Below, one piece after another: positions 1-10,021 of a stretch of 64,000 bases of DNA (the first letter of the stretch is position 1; every line of letters begins with the position of its first letter). The notes beneath the pieces were generated by a model. It ran no database searches and was not told where the DNA came from. It saw nothing but the letters and a program-made list of their open reading frames with translations. The DNA lies in the NCBI GenBank assembly GCA_945902955.1, contig CAMDNO010000001.1, positions 38,724-102,723 of the forward strand, given 5' to 3'. Made by a program: the position numbers and the translations under genes. The stretch is from Porphyromonas cangingivalis (lineage in GTDB: Bacteria; Bacteroidota; Bacteroidia; Bacteroidales; Paludibacteraceae).

Positions 1-1126
1 CATGTAAAAATCCAGCTGCACCAACTCCCTTGATAAAGCGCTCTCCAATTGTATCATGCTTTAACGGCGATTTTGCCCACCAGCCATTCCAGTTCCATTC
101 AGTTGCAGCTATCGGATAACCCGATTTAATCGCGTTATCCAATATTTTCTCGTTGAACTCCGAGTATCCATTTTTGTTGATGTTTGGAACTGAAATCCAG
201 CATTTCCATATTTCTTCCTGCGTAAGAGAGTCCATAGGATATATTTGTTCACCTTTCCTGACTTCTTTGATACTCCAGGGTTTGTAACTGTGAAAAGCAA
301 TGTAATCAATTTTATTCCCAAATTTTACTCTCAGCGGGTTTGTTAAATCTAAGCAATTCCCATCGACAATAATTTTGACATTTGGCGCAATTTTTTCAAA
401 CAAGTCAATATAGATCTTCAAGCATTTCATATAGTGCTTAACCGACTCCTTTTCAATGGGATTTGTTTGATGCAAAGTTTTGTCGAAAAACCAGGGTTCG
501 TTGCCTATTTGCACATACTTTACAGGGTAAGGTTTTAAATGACCGTTCAGGGCACGTAACTTAGCCCACCTTGTAAGGTCGTATGGTAAATTTTTCGAAG
601 TGTCGGCAAGGCAATAGGCCAATAAAGCTGCCTGTTCAAGGGCTGCCTGTCGTATCGGCTTTTTTTTAAGATAAGCATCGCCTAAGTTTACTACTAACAC
701 CATGTCAGCTCCTAATCGTTCACATAGTTCCCCTGCATCGTCGTACCCAAAGCCTGTAGTTACCGAATCTTTTTTTATCCTTATTTTTGACGGACGCTTT
801 ACTTCCCGGCCGGGAATATTATCCACCAGAGTCGTCCAATCAAGATAATCCACATCCGTACCTCCCGGAAATCGCAATACAGGTATTTGCATTTGGCTCA
901 GCTGCGGAAAAATACCCGCCTGAAGCGTATCGCTGTTTTGTAAATAGGCAGCTTCGGCGCCTATTTCACCACCCCAACTCGGACGTTCAAGAAAATGACC
1001 AAACAAATTACGATCAATTTTGCCTACAACAGTTGGTGTTATTCTAAATTCAGGAATTAACTCCTGACTTAAAATCGTCAGAGAAGAGCTAAGAAGCAGT
1101 AAAATAAATACAAGTGTTTTTTTCAT
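1..1126 (-). CDS. Clan GH-A glycosidase, GH51-like alpha-L-arabinofuranosidase (partial, 3' end outside window)
   Basis: Absent from the ORF track because it runs off the left edge; I read about 375 codons. The start at 1126 gives a clean signal peptide (MKKTLVFILLLLSSSLTILS). The mature protein opens with VGKIDRNLFGHFLERPSWGG and continues with RFPGGTDVDYLDW, as in GH51 arabinofuranosidases and related clan GH-A enzymes. The likely acid/base is E210 in QIGNEPWF and the likely nucleophile E343 in AATEWNWNGWW. Such enzymes remove alpha-L-arabinofuranosyl side chains in the periplasm or outside the cell. The clan assignment is firm; the family could also be GH39-like. The leader carries a hairpin and an ATGAAACG-type box shared with other genes here. 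Confidence 0.75.
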   Translation of the reverse strand, partial: MKKTLVFILLLLSSSLTILSQELIPEFRITPTVVGKIDRNLFGHFLERPSWGGEIGAEAAYLQNSDTLQAGIFPQLSQMQIPVLRFPGGTDVDYLDWTTLVDNIPGREVKRPSKIRIKKDSVTTGFGYDDAGELCERLGADMVLVVNLGDAYLKKKPIRQAALEQAALLAYCLADTSKNLPYDLTRWAKLRALNGHLKPYPVKYVQIGNEPWFFDKTLHQTNPIEKESVKHYMKCLKIYIDLFEKIAPNVKIIVDGNCLDLTNPLRVKFGNKIDYIAFHSYKPWSIKEVRKGEQIYPMDSLTQEEIWKCWISVPNINKNGYSEFNEKILDNAIKSGYPIAATEWNWNGWWAKSPLKHDTIGERFIKGVGAAGFLH

Positions 1127-1167
1127 TTTAAAAATCAAATTTTATTGAGCAATTTAATCAGAGTTTT

Positions 1168-1224
1168 ACTTCACAGCTGAATTACCATGGCCATGGATGT
1201 GAAGTAGTTACATGTTCGTTTCAT
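1168..1224 (-). promoter_or_regulatory. Structured 5' leader A (hairpin plus ATGAAACGAACATG box)
   Basis: On the minus strand the box ATGAAACGAACATG (1224-1211) is followed by a stem ACTTCACA/TGTGAAGT (1205-1198 with 1175-1168). The loop contains the palindrome CCATGGCCATGG. The start codon of the GH51-like gene lies 41 nt further on. The 14-nt box is identical to that in leader B and similar to that in leader C near 23 kb. The role is inferred: a leader RNA structure or a regulator site. Confidence 0.5.
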
Positions 1225-1252
1225 ACGGGAGTTTTTATTACTGAATAATTTT

Positions 1253-3520
1253 TTAATTTGATTGAAGAATAATGGGGTTTTGCCCGTCGAATTTGAATCG
1301 TACAAGTTCGTTTCCTTTAAAAATACGCGGACCTTCGGCCTGTCCCTTTGCCGATATTTTAAATTTTTCGAGTGAAACTTGCAAGTCAATATATGCTGAT
1401 TTTCCGGGTTTTATTACAATCTTAAATTTATTATTTTTCCAATCCCCGCTAATTTGAGCACCTCCTAAAGTTGTTATATCGTTAAAGGCAAAAGATTTTT
1501 TATACCAATCTGAGTGAATGCAACCCAATACATCAACATATCCTTGCCAATCCTGCACTAACATATCGGTAATACCTTGCTGATAAAGTCCCATCATTGG
1601 AAAATAGTATGATTTAGACACATGCCAACGCTCCCAGAAACTCGACTCGTAAAACTGAATCCACATTGGGTCGGCACCATGACAAGGTTGAATATTGTTA
1701 AGGTCCTTGAGTGCATTTTCGGGCGACTTCATACGACAAGACGCCAGAAAAAATTCACCTAAACTCCAACCATAGGTAAGCGGCTTTTTAGCATCGCCTG
1801 TGAGTAAATAGCGATTTTCGTATGCTTTTTGTGTTGCCGACTGCTTAGTAACCATATAAGGCATTGGCAGATAAGCAATAGGATTGAGTTGTACCGGATG
1901 TTTTTGTTTTCCCATGGGTCTGTTGTCGCCTTCGTAGGTCGTGTAAATACCGTTTTCACGCTTGATATTCGCCCGATTCATTCCCTTCGTTTTCATATCG
2001 TTAGCCAAACTAAGCCACAAAGTATCACCCGTAATCGCAGCAGCCTGAACAACCAGTCCGGCAACATACTCCGCACTAAAGCTTGCACACAGTAAGTTCC
2101 GAAGATTTCCGTCGGTCGAAGAATGTTCATCCTGTCCACGAGCTTTTTCGTGATAAATATCGTACGAACCCACGCTGTTTTTTGTCGAAATATTTTTATA
2201 ATACTCAAACACATCCCGTATTATCGGGTAATACTTTTTTAGAAATGCAGTATCGCCACTGTATTTGTAATAATGCCAAACAATAGCTGCCACATAAGCC
2301 GGATTGTGTAATTCGTAGGAATCGGGCGAAACTACTTTTTCTTTCTCAAAGTTATCCCAATCGGTATATGGTGGTGTCCATGGATAAAATGCGCCTTCAA
2401 CCCCCACTATTCGTTTACAGTATTTTCGTACATCTGGCAGTACATCCAACCAATATTGGATAGCCTTTTCGGCTCGTTCAAAATTACCCATACGTGGAAG
2501 ATTTTCGGCCACAAAATATACGTCCTGTGGAAAAGTAAAACCCCAGATATTACTATTTAATCCACTAGGAATCATGGGCTTTTCTGTTATCAATGGAAAG
2601 TTACAAAGGGTGTAATACTTCATTCGCGTCCATATTTTCTGCAACCTTTCGTCGGGTACATTTATCCACGATTGTTTCCACTCCTGTTCCCATAATGCCG
2701 CATGTGACTGTTTTAAATTTTCAAAACTCTCTGTAAGTGAGTTCTTTACATCCATATCAGGGCGTTGAACCAAAATTCGAAGGTCATTTGTACCATTTTG
2801 AAGTTTAACAATCAATTTCGTTCCTATATTTTGAAACTCAGCTCCGGGACATGAAATTGTCCATGAAGTTTGGCTTAAATCAGTTGATGAAATAACATGA
2901 GCCTCGTGTTTTTTTACATCAAATCTAAGTTTAACTGGCAACACTTTGCTTGTTTTCGTATCATTGTTCTGCGCTTTCGATGTTTCACATTCAATTTCCA
3001 GTACAATTTCTTTATCCGGATTGGTTGTGTTTCGGTAAATATTATACAAAAACAAATTCGGAATAGTTTGGTGTGCAAATGCCTGAATTTTAGTCTCACC
3101 ATACAGATTATACGAAGTAGTAAGCACGCCCGTAAACAAATCTAACTCCTGTCGGTAATTTTTAGCGTCCACTAGATTATACACACTTGTATTATCAGCA
3201 AAGCGTGCATTGATGAAGAATAATGGAAACTGAATATGATTTCCCCGGGGCGAAGTTCCGTAATTCCCAATGTATCCAATGTGCGTACGACCTTCGGGTG
3301 CGCCGGTGTAAGGTCTGCTCTGAAACCCCATGTGGTCAAAACAACCACCCAAAATTCCATTCGCCACATAAAGCGGTACGTGCGAATATCCTGTCTGGAA
3401 AAATACTGAATCGTAAACTATATTCGATGCTCGAACAATACTTGCAACAGTATTTGTTTTCGCATTTAAATATAGATTAGATGTAATAATTAATGAAATC
3501 AAAATAGTTATATTTCTCAT
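1253..3520 (-). CDS. Six-hairpin (alpha/alpha)6-barrel glycosidase, GH95/GH65-like
   Basis: A 755-residue exported protein with signal peptide MRNITILISLIITSNLYLNA. The N-terminal beta-sandwich begins with LYVANGILGGCFDHMGFQSR, and the rest resembles the helical barrel of GH95/GH65-type enzymes: IWGFTFPQDVYFVAENLPRM near residue 320, GVEGAFYPWTPPYTDW near 375, and GQDEHSSTDGNLRN near 460. The C-terminal part (GYVDVLGCIHSDWYKKSFAF) looks like the small beta-sheet domain of such proteins. GH95 members remove alpha-L-fucose or alpha-L-galactose, while GH65 acts on alpha-glucosides; I cannot choose between them from motifs. It lies 78 nt downstream of the GH92 gene, in the same direction. Confidence 0.65.
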   Translation of the reverse strand: MRNITILISLIITSNLYLNAKTNTVASIVRASNIVYDSVFFQTGYSHVPLYVANGILGGCFDHMGFQSRPYTGAPEGRTHIGYIGNYGTSPRGNHIQFPLFFINARFADNTSVYNLVDAKNYRQELDLFTGVLTTSYNLYGETKIQAFAHQTIPNLFLYNIYRNTTNPDKEIVLEIECETSKAQNNDTKTSKVLPVKLRFDVKKHEAHVISSTDLSQTSWTISCPGAEFQNIGTKLIVKLQNGTNDLRILVQRPDMDVKNSLTESFENLKQSHAALWEQEWKQSWINVPDERLQKIWTRMKYYTLCNFPLITEKPMIPSGLNSNIWGFTFPQDVYFVAENLPRMGNFERAEKAIQYWLDVLPDVRKYCKRIVGVEGAFYPWTPPYTDWDNFEKEKVVSPDSYELHNPAYVAAIVWHYYKYSGDTAFLKKYYPIIRDVFEYYKNISTKNSVGSYDIYHEKARGQDEHSSTDGNLRNLLCASFSAEYVAGLVVQAAAITGDTLWLSLANDMKTKGMNRANIKRENGIYTTYEGDNRPMGKQKHPVQLNPIAYLPMPYMVTKQSATQKAYENRYLLTGDAKKPLTYGWSLGEFFLASCRMKSPENALKDLNNIQPCHGADPMWIQFYESSFWERWHVSKSYYFPMMGLYQQGITDMLVQDWQGYVDVLGCIHSDWYKKSFAFNDITTLGGAQISGDWKNNKFKIVIKPGKSAYIDLQVSLEKFKISAKGQAEGPRIFKGNELVRFKFDGQNPIILQSN

Positions 3521-3598
3521 TTTTTAATTATAAATTGTGTTTTATATTTTTCTATAGTATTGTGGTTCTATTTTTAAAATGACAAAGTATAATAACCA

Positions 3599-5863
3599 CT
3601 ATCTCCAATTGATATTTGGTTTTGCACCCATTTCGAAAACTAATTTGGTACCATCAAGTATATCACTATGACTAATAAATGGTTTAGAAATAAGCCTTCC
3701 ATCTAATGTGACTTTTTGAACATATTTATTCGCTTCTGATAGATTATTGGCAATAATCTCTAATTTTAAAGGTTTCCCATTAGCAGTATAATTCATGATT
3801 ATTTTTGGAAATTGTGGCGCTCCAATTGCGTAAATTCCCGAAGCGGGCGTAACAGGGTAAAATCCCATAACACTAAAAAGATACCAAGCCGACATTTGTC
3901 CACAATCATCATTACCATTCAGACCATCAGGTGCATTTTTATAATTGATAGCTGTATGTGTTCTGGCAAGTTCCTGCGTTTTCCATGGCTGTCCGCAATA
4001 ATTGTAAAGATAAATATAATGATGACCAGGTTCATTGTCGTGTTTGTAATGCTTTTCAGAAAAATTTTGGTCCAATTTTGCCGCAAATTTTTCGTTACCA
4101 CCCATCAACTCAATTGTACCAGGTATATCATGCATGGCACCAAAAAGATAGGTCCATGGACTTCCTTCGGTAAAGCCATGTTGAGGAAACAAACTCCAAT
4201 CACCTTTGAAATGGCGAGGTGAAAAGAAACCAGTTTCGTGATTATAAAGATTTTTATAATTTTTAGACCATTGCATCAGCTTATTATAGTCTTCTGTTTT
4301 ACCTAAATCTTTAGCAACCTGTGCCACGCAGTAGTCGTCAATTCCATATTCGATGGTTCTCGAAACGGATTCGGCCTTGTAATCATGTGCAACGTAGCCT
4401 ATTGAATGATAAAACTGCAATCCCGCTCGTCCCTCGTAACACGACCATGGCTGCCTATCGAGCATCTTATTTGTTGAGCCATCGCATTCAGTAGCCATCA
4501 TGGCATCTTTACGCATTGCTTCATACGCAAGATTAATATCATAATTTCGAATTCCCTTTACATAAGCATCGGCTATCACAGCATCTGCATGCGTACCAAT
4601 CATAATATTTGTTTCGGCTGGATTAGGCCACATGGGCAACCAGCCACCCTGCTGATACATTTGAAGCATTGATGTTATCATATCGGCAGTTCGTTCGGGT
4701 TGCATAAAAATAAGAAATGGATGCAATGCCCGAAAAGTATCCCAAAGTGAAAAATCAGTATATGAAACACCATTATGAACACTATCATCAAAGGCACTGT
4801 AGTATTTACCATATTCCGAAAATTGGCGGGGAAATAACAAACTGTGATAATAGGCTGTATAAAAAATAGTTTTTTGATTGTCGTCTACACCTTCAATTTT
4901 TATTTTCTCAAGCTCTTTTTGCCAAGTTATTCTTGTTTGGTTTTTAATTCTATCAAAATCCCAGTCAGGGATTTCTTTCGTTAGATTTTCTCTTGCTTGC
5001 TCAACACTAATAAATGAAGTAGCTATTTTTACTTTTACAATTTCGTTGTTTTTTGTTGAAAAACTAATATATGCACCTAATCGTTTTTTTGCAGATAGCT
5101 CTTTTACTAAAGGCAAAATAGAATCGTTGTTCCAGGTGCCATAGGTGGAGAATGGTTTATCGCATTTAATTACAAAATATCCTTTGAAGTTTTTAAGTTC
5201 GGGCATAAGATTGAGACTATGACGATCAGGATTGTAACCCGTAATTTCATTTCTCTCATTGTTAATTGAAATATAAGCCTCGATGTTTCTTAGTCTATTT
5301 TCTTTTGAATTTAAAGTCGGTTTCCTTGAATCATCATCTATATTTAATGCTTGAAATACCAAATGCGATTCGTTTGATTTTGGGAAAGTAAATTTAAAAA
5401 TGCCACAACGCTCTGTTGCAGCAATTTCAGCATTTATTGAATTGGTATTATTCGCCTTCATTTTTACCGAATAATAATATGGACTCACCACTTCATCGCT
5501 ATGCTTAAACCCTAGTTTTCGCTTTTCTGGGTGTGTTTTTAATACACCTATTTCGGGCATTACAGATACGTAGCCATAATCTCCCATCCAAACGGTAGGT
5601 TGATGCGAAGCAGTGAATCCTAATATAGTAGTATCTTCATAAACGTAATACATTCTACTAATTCTATTTTCGCAAGTTTGTGCTGAAAAATTTGTCATAG
5701 TAAATGGAGGCCCTACACTTAAAGCCAATCCGCCTTCTCCCTTTTCGGCAGTACCGATATAGCAGTTAACAAAATCAACTTCTTGTTTTTTATTGTTCGA
5801 TTTTTGTGCCGAACAACAAATGTAACCTATTAAAAAAAAAATGATTAAAAGAAATAGTCTCAT
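3599..5863 (-). CDS. GH92 alpha-mannosidase
   Basis: A 754-residue secreted protein. The signal peptide MRLFLLIIFFLIGYICC could also be a lipoprotein signal, with a cysteine at residue 16 or 17. GH92 hallmarks include VNCYIGTAEKGEGG at the N-terminus, FSLWDTFRALHPFLIFMQPE, GGWLPMWPNPAETNIMIGTHAD, and the C-terminal block GNDDCGQMSAWYLFSVMGFYPV, with acidic pair D652/D653. GH92 enzymes are calcium-dependent inverting exo-alpha-mannosidases acting on mannan or N-glycan branches. The usual glycine- and histidine-rich N-terminal motif is replaced by GEGGLALSVGPPFTM, so substrate handling may differ. It sits between GH78 upstream and the six-hairpin glycosidase downstream. Confidence 0.94.
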   Translation of the reverse strand: MRLFLLIIFFLIGYICCSAQKSNNKKQEVDFVNCYIGTAEKGEGGLALSVGPPFTMTNFSAQTCENRISRMYYVYEDTTILGFTASHQPTVWMGDYGYVSVMPEIGVLKTHPEKRKLGFKHSDEVVSPYYYSVKMKANNTNSINAEIAATERCGIFKFTFPKSNESHLVFQALNIDDDSRKPTLNSKENRLRNIEAYISINNERNEITGYNPDRHSLNLMPELKNFKGYFVIKCDKPFSTYGTWNNDSILPLVKELSAKKRLGAYISFSTKNNEIVKVKIATSFISVEQARENLTKEIPDWDFDRIKNQTRITWQKELEKIKIEGVDDNQKTIFYTAYYHSLLFPRQFSEYGKYYSAFDDSVHNGVSYTDFSLWDTFRALHPFLIFMQPERTADMITSMLQMYQQGGWLPMWPNPAETNIMIGTHADAVIADAYVKGIRNYDINLAYEAMRKDAMMATECDGSTNKMLDRQPWSCYEGRAGLQFYHSIGYVAHDYKAESVSRTIEYGIDDYCVAQVAKDLGKTEDYNKLMQWSKNYKNLYNHETGFFSPRHFKGDWSLFPQHGFTEGSPWTYLFGAMHDIPGTIELMGGNEKFAAKLDQNFSEKHYKHDNEPGHHYIYLYNYCGQPWKTQELARTHTAINYKNAPDGLNGNDDCGQMSAWYLFSVMGFYPVTPASGIYAIGAPQFPKIIMNYTANGKPLKLEIIANNLSEANKYVQKVTLDGRLISKPFISHSDILDGTKLVFEMGAKPNINWR

Positions 5864-5967
5864 TTAATTATTATTAAAGATGGATAATTTGTTTAAATAA
5901 TTGAATCGAAATAATGCCATATCTTATTGTTTAACAAATACACATAAATAGAATGTAGATTTCTATA

Positions 5968-8379
5968 CTATTCCAATTGCTTAATTCTATTTTCTCCTGT
6001 AACCAATTTAACTTTTTGACCTTCCCAACTAAATGAAGCATCCATGCCTTCTGGAATATTAATTGTGCCGGACACATCCGATTTGCTCTTATTCAGAAGG
6101 ATTTTTACATCGCCCAGCGCGCTCGGATATACTGCATTTATGGAGTTAAGTTCGCCAAAAGCAGGACTAATCTGCACTTTCCTGTGACCAGGAGAAAGCG
6201 GTCGGATACCGCACACAGTACTAAAGAAGAAATGATTAGGCGCCGAACTCCAGGGGTGACATTCCGAACGCACGTCGCCTCTGCGTACCCGCTCGAGCGG
6301 CTCTTCCACAAAAGTTGTGAGATTGAGTTTTTTCATATAGGCCCATTCCGATAATTCGGGCATAAACTTTTCGCGTTGGTTTGTTTTGTTCATAGCCTCA
6401 AAGAGGTAAACGTGCAAATACAAATCAACCTGACCAAACCACTCTTTTGGCTCCAACAATTTATTTAGTAGCACTTTAGCCTCTTTACCGGTAGAAGCTT
6501 CGGCAACAATGGCCAGCAAATTAGTGATTTGGCTCACTTGTTGGTTGGTGGGCGATTCGGTGTAAAAACCATCGGCATTTTTGCATAGTTTATTCACCGC
6601 TTTACAAATGGTATCGGCACGCTTTTGGTACAAGTCTGCCATTTGTTTATTGCCTGTAAATTTAAAAATATCGGCTGCATGGCGCAACGAATAAGCATAT
6701 TGCAGGCTATAAAGTGTGCTTCCTGCTCCTTCAACGGAACCGGGCGAAACGCCGTTTTTATAACCTTGAGGCCATGCAAAGGCAGGCCACCATTCAATTT
6801 TCCCCAACAAACCATTTTTATCCATTCTTCTTTCGAACCAATGCAAAACACTTTCAATTCCTAATTCGAAATTAGCAATAAAAGCTTTATCATCTTTCCA
6901 CATCATGTAATCGTGAATTTGGTCAATCCACATAAGCGAATACGATGGAATAATAAGGTGGAACATAGCCGGATAGGCGGCATAAGTCAGCCCCTCAGGA
7001 ATGCGTGACTGGTCTACTTGTGTTAAGAAATTTCGTGTGAGGCGGTCGTCGCCCGAAAGAGTCAGGAGCGACAAGTTGTGTACGCGCGAGTCGCCCACAT
7101 ATTGCAATTGCTCGTAATAGGCATCCGACATTAATAAATCCTGAGCGCAAATACTGACCGTACGCCACCCTGCCTCCATTATCCAATCGGTCAACGCATT
7201 GGAAGCATCGAATTTTGCCCGTAAATCGATGGGAGCCGAACTGCTTACATGCTGATAATCGGCAATAGTCAGAGCATCGTTTTTTGTTTCAATATCCAAC
7301 TGAATATAGCGGAATGTACGAATGGAACTCGGTTTAAACAGCCGGTTTTCGCCACCATCGGGAAGAAAAATATCTTTAATGCCAATCATTCGTTTCCCTT
7401 CAATATCGTTTCGGTCGCCGCGGGGCGAATTGTTGTTGACAAACATATTTTCGGAATAACTTACCTGTACACGACTTCCTTTTCCACCACTTACCAGCAT
7501 TTCGGGGTATCCGGCAGAGTGTTGATTTTGATCAATTAAAATGCTTACTTTCCTATTGGCAGGTATTGTGAGGGCTCCTTTTTGATGAATGAAATTCTCA
7601 TTTTTTTCTATACCATCTGTTCTACGAATGGTATAGAAAGGCATTTTTATTTCGCGAAGCATGCCTACCGTGCGCGGAACAAGTAATTTTGCTCCGGCAT
7701 ACACAATTCCTATCGACCCCGTCACATTGCGGGTGGCTGCTTTGTCCATCCATTGTGCAGCCGACCAGTTCGAATCATCAAATTCGGGTTTCTCCCATCC
7801 CCACGGATACAATTCACCGTTGATATTTTCGGGCTGAAAAGCAACGTACAGACCAAAATCGACACTCGTTCTGTCCATCATCCAGTTCACAATATTCGGC
7901 GAATAAGCCCGATTGTGATAACATTTCCAATCGCGGTCATTTGTGTTTACTATACTTTCAACATCCGTTTCGCCCTGCATAATAAATGAAGTCATTTGCG
8001 AAAATACGCTGAAAGAACGCTTTGCGCCCCAGTTGACAACCTCTACTGCAATGGTATTTTTGCCCGCTTTCAGCTGGGGAGCAATATCAATAGTTTCGTA
8101 AAACCAATGTTGTATATCGCCACGAGCCGGACCGCGCGTAATGTAGTTGCCGTTTACAAACAATCGGTAATGATTATCGGCCGAAAGGTGAATTACGAAA
8201 CGTTCTGGCTTGGTTGCTAATTCAAAATTTCGTCGAAATAAAATCATTGCTGCCGATTCAGGCTCTACAGTTGGGTGCCCAATCCAAGGAGCTGACCATT
8301 TAACAGGCTCAGATGCAAATAGCTGCATACAAGTAAAGACGAGTATCACGAAAGTTGAAATACTTTTTATCATTTTCAT
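5968..8379 (-). CDS. GH78-type alpha-L-rhamnosidase (divergent catalytic motif)
   Basis: An 803-residue exported protein (signal peptide MKMIKSISTFVILVFTCMQLFAS; a start two codons later is also possible). Beta-sandwich carbohydrate-binding modules (LSADNHYRLFVNGNYITRGP, GKNTIAVEVVNWG) precede an (alpha/alpha)6 barrel and a C-terminal beta domain (ECHPWSSAPNHFFFSTVCGI), the layout of GH78. The usual catalytic block is changed to DAYYEQLQYVGD at residues 419-430: spaced acidic residues remain but the arginines are gone. It should release alpha-L-rhamnose from oligosaccharides. The start lies 10 nt after the stop of the GDSL gene, implying cotranscription. Confidence 0.88.
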   Translation of the reverse strand: MKMIKSISTFVILVFTCMQLFASEPVKWSAPWIGHPTVEPESAAMILFRRNFELATKPERFVIHLSADNHYRLFVNGNYITRGPARGDIQHWFYETIDIAPQLKAGKNTIAVEVVNWGAKRSFSVFSQMTSFIMQGETDVESIVNTNDRDWKCYHNRAYSPNIVNWMMDRTSVDFGLYVAFQPENINGELYPWGWEKPEFDDSNWSAAQWMDKAATRNVTGSIGIVYAGAKLLVPRTVGMLREIKMPFYTIRRTDGIEKNENFIHQKGALTIPANRKVSILIDQNQHSAGYPEMLVSGGKGSRVQVSYSENMFVNNNSPRGDRNDIEGKRMIGIKDIFLPDGGENRLFKPSSIRTFRYIQLDIETKNDALTIADYQHVSSSAPIDLRAKFDASNALTDWIMEAGWRTVSICAQDLLMSDAYYEQLQYVGDSRVHNLSLLTLSGDDRLTRNFLTQVDQSRIPEGLTYAAYPAMFHLIIPSYSLMWIDQIHDYMMWKDDKAFIANFELGIESVLHWFERRMDKNGLLGKIEWWPAFAWPQGYKNGVSPGSVEGAGSTLYSLQYAYSLRHAADIFKFTGNKQMADLYQKRADTICKAVNKLCKNADGFYTESPTNQQVSQITNLLAIVAEASTGKEAKVLLNKLLEPKEWFGQVDLYLHVYLFEAMNKTNQREKFMPELSEWAYMKKLNLTTFVEEPLERVRRGDVRSECHPWSSAPNHFFFSTVCGIRPLSPGHRKVQISPAFGELNSINAVYPSALGDVKILLNKSKSDVSGTINIPEGMDASFSWEGQKVKLVTGENRIKQLE

Positions 8380-8389
8380 TAAAATTGAT

Positions 8390-9970
8390 TTATTTAGTTT
8401 TGAAATTTACTAGTATCGGTTTCAAAATTGCTTTCCATATTTTGTAACCATCCGCATTCAAATGTGTTTTGTCATTCAAAAATAGTTCCGGCTTGGGTTG
8501 TCCGTTTTCGTCCAAAATGCCCTTCGACACATCTACGTAAACAGCATTGTCGTATTTCCGAATCATTATCTGCAACAGCTCGTTTGCTTTAGCAAACTGC
8601 AATGGAAGATGCTTACGCGAAACAGCCATTACATTACTCAATACAATTACTTTTGTGCCCGGAAGTTCTTGCTTTACTTTTTTTATAAAAAGTTCTGTGT
8701 TTTTCACTATTGAGTCTTCATCTATCCCTGCTCCTAAATCGTTAGTGCCTGAATAATACACAATGGCTTTGGGACGGTATGGCAACACAATACGATTGAA
8801 AAAGTGCAGTGCATCGGCTGTTTGCGAACCACCAAAACCCCGATTAATGACTTTGATTTCGGGAAAATCTTCGGGTAAAGTACGCCACATCCTGATGCTC
8901 GAACTACCAATAAACAAAACCGCATTGGCAGGAGGAAAACTTTTTAGGTCATTTTTTTCGAATATCCGTATTTCGTTTTCGAACCTATTAGGTTTGGCTA
9001 CTTGGATATATAAATTTGGAACATCGGCAGGGAAAATGGTAGACACTTGGTTTTTACCATAGTAAATGCTGATAGGTTGAAAACTGTTAGCAATAAGTGA
9101 TTTGCTAAAATTAATACTTACTTCGGATGCATTACTTTTTTTGTAAAAAACAGATTCCTCAATCAACTCGTTGTTATACAACACCTTTAGCTCTTTGTGC
9201 TTTGGCAATTTTTCGGCAAATAATTTTACAACATACTGAGTAGTATCTTGCAACCAGGCACGAGTTGTAACTCTTTGCGAAACTTTTTTCGACGAATTAC
9301 TCAAAACAAATTCGTACATCGCATCACGATTAAGATAGGTGTCGTCGTTGTAATGCCAACTGTATTTTGTAGGTTTGCTTTTGCCATCCACATCGTTCAG
9401 ATAGAAATTAACAGCAATAGTATCACCTGCATTAGGCTGATAGTTTAATTCGCTGAAAGGCACAGTTATACGAACAAAATAACTATCTGTAGACTTTAGC
9501 TTTTCCACCCGCACTCCGGCCGGATTTATTGAAGAGCTTCCTGTGCGGTAATCCATTTTCGATAAAGCACCTTTGCTTTCGGAATTTGAAGGGTCGAGCG
9601 CAAGGAGGTATTGCACCATCTCGTTAGTACCTTTTCGTTTAGATAAAAACAATTCAATACCATCATTTTTTCCAAAAGGAGCTTTGTTATCAAAACAAAT
9701 ACTATCGTCATTAATGGTTGCCACGAAATAGAAATTGCTTTTATCCCAACTCATTGACACATCAGCCGAGAAACTCGCTCTATTACTTACACCAAAGGTA
9801 GAAGCTGACAAATGGGTAGAAAACCCACACTTTGCAAACTGCTCAAAACTTTTTGAATTTGATTTTTGCGAAAAGAGAGGCAATTTATATGGTTCTGAAA
9901 AGCCGTGATTAGCATTTGCAAAAAAGCATTGAATAAATAGAAGAGCTATAGTAACTAATTTTAGTTTCAT
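8390..9970 (-). CDS. Sugar-binding domain plus GDSL/SGNH esterase
   Basis: A 526-residue secreted protein with signal peptide MKLKLVTIALLFIQCFFANA. Residues 30-215 look like a CBM9-type carbohydrate-binding domain (VSMSWDKSNFYFVATINDDS, GKNDGIELFLSKRKG). Residues about 335-525 form an SGNH hydrolase: block I VLFIGSSSIRMW, block II NRGFGGSQTADAL, block III YYSGTNDLG, and block V FLNDKTHLNADGY with the Asp-His pair. Such fusions remove acetyl or other acyl groups from polysaccharides, exposing them to the neighbouring glycosidases. A TACTTTTG promoter-like box lies just upstream, so this may be the first gene of the esterase-GH78-GH92 run. Confidence 0.9.
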   Translation of the reverse strand: MKLKLVTIALLFIQCFFANANHGFSEPYKLPLFSQKSNSKSFEQFAKCGFSTHLSASTFGVSNRASFSADVSMSWDKSNFYFVATINDDSICFDNKAPFGKNDGIELFLSKRKGTNEMVQYLLALDPSNSESKGALSKMDYRTGSSSINPAGVRVEKLKSTDSYFVRITVPFSELNYQPNAGDTIAVNFYLNDVDGKSKPTKYSWHYNDDTYLNRDAMYEFVLSNSSKKVSQRVTTRAWLQDTTQYVVKLFAEKLPKHKELKVLYNNELIEESVFYKKSNASEVSINFSKSLIANSFQPISIYYGKNQVSTIFPADVPNLYIQVAKPNRFENEIRIFEKNDLKSFPPANAVLFIGSSSIRMWRTLPEDFPEIKVINRGFGGSQTADALHFFNRIVLPYRPKAIVYYSGTNDLGAGIDEDSIVKNTELFIKKVKQELPGTKVIVLSNVMAVSRKHLPLQFAKANELLQIMIRKYDNAVYVDVSKGILDENGQPKPELFLNDKTHLNADGYKIWKAILKPILVNFKTK

Positions 9971-9995
9971 AAGTATTAGTATTTATGAGTTTTTG

Positions 9996-10003
9996 CAAAA
10001 GTA
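9996..10003 (-). promoter_or_regulatory. Bacteroidota -7 promoter box candidate
   Basis: The minus strand reads TACTTTTG, matching the Bacteroides -7 consensus TAnnTTTG. It lies 26 nt upstream of the GDSL esterase start codon, in the short gap after the 2351-residue gene. No convincing -33 TTTG was matched. Confidence 0.45.
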
Positions 10004-10021
10004 CGTATATTATTCAGCTTT

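Noticed and set aside
3812-4222. 136-residue plus-strand ORF inside the GH92 gene
   Set aside because: Antisense shadow of a convincing GH92 coding region, with no family features.
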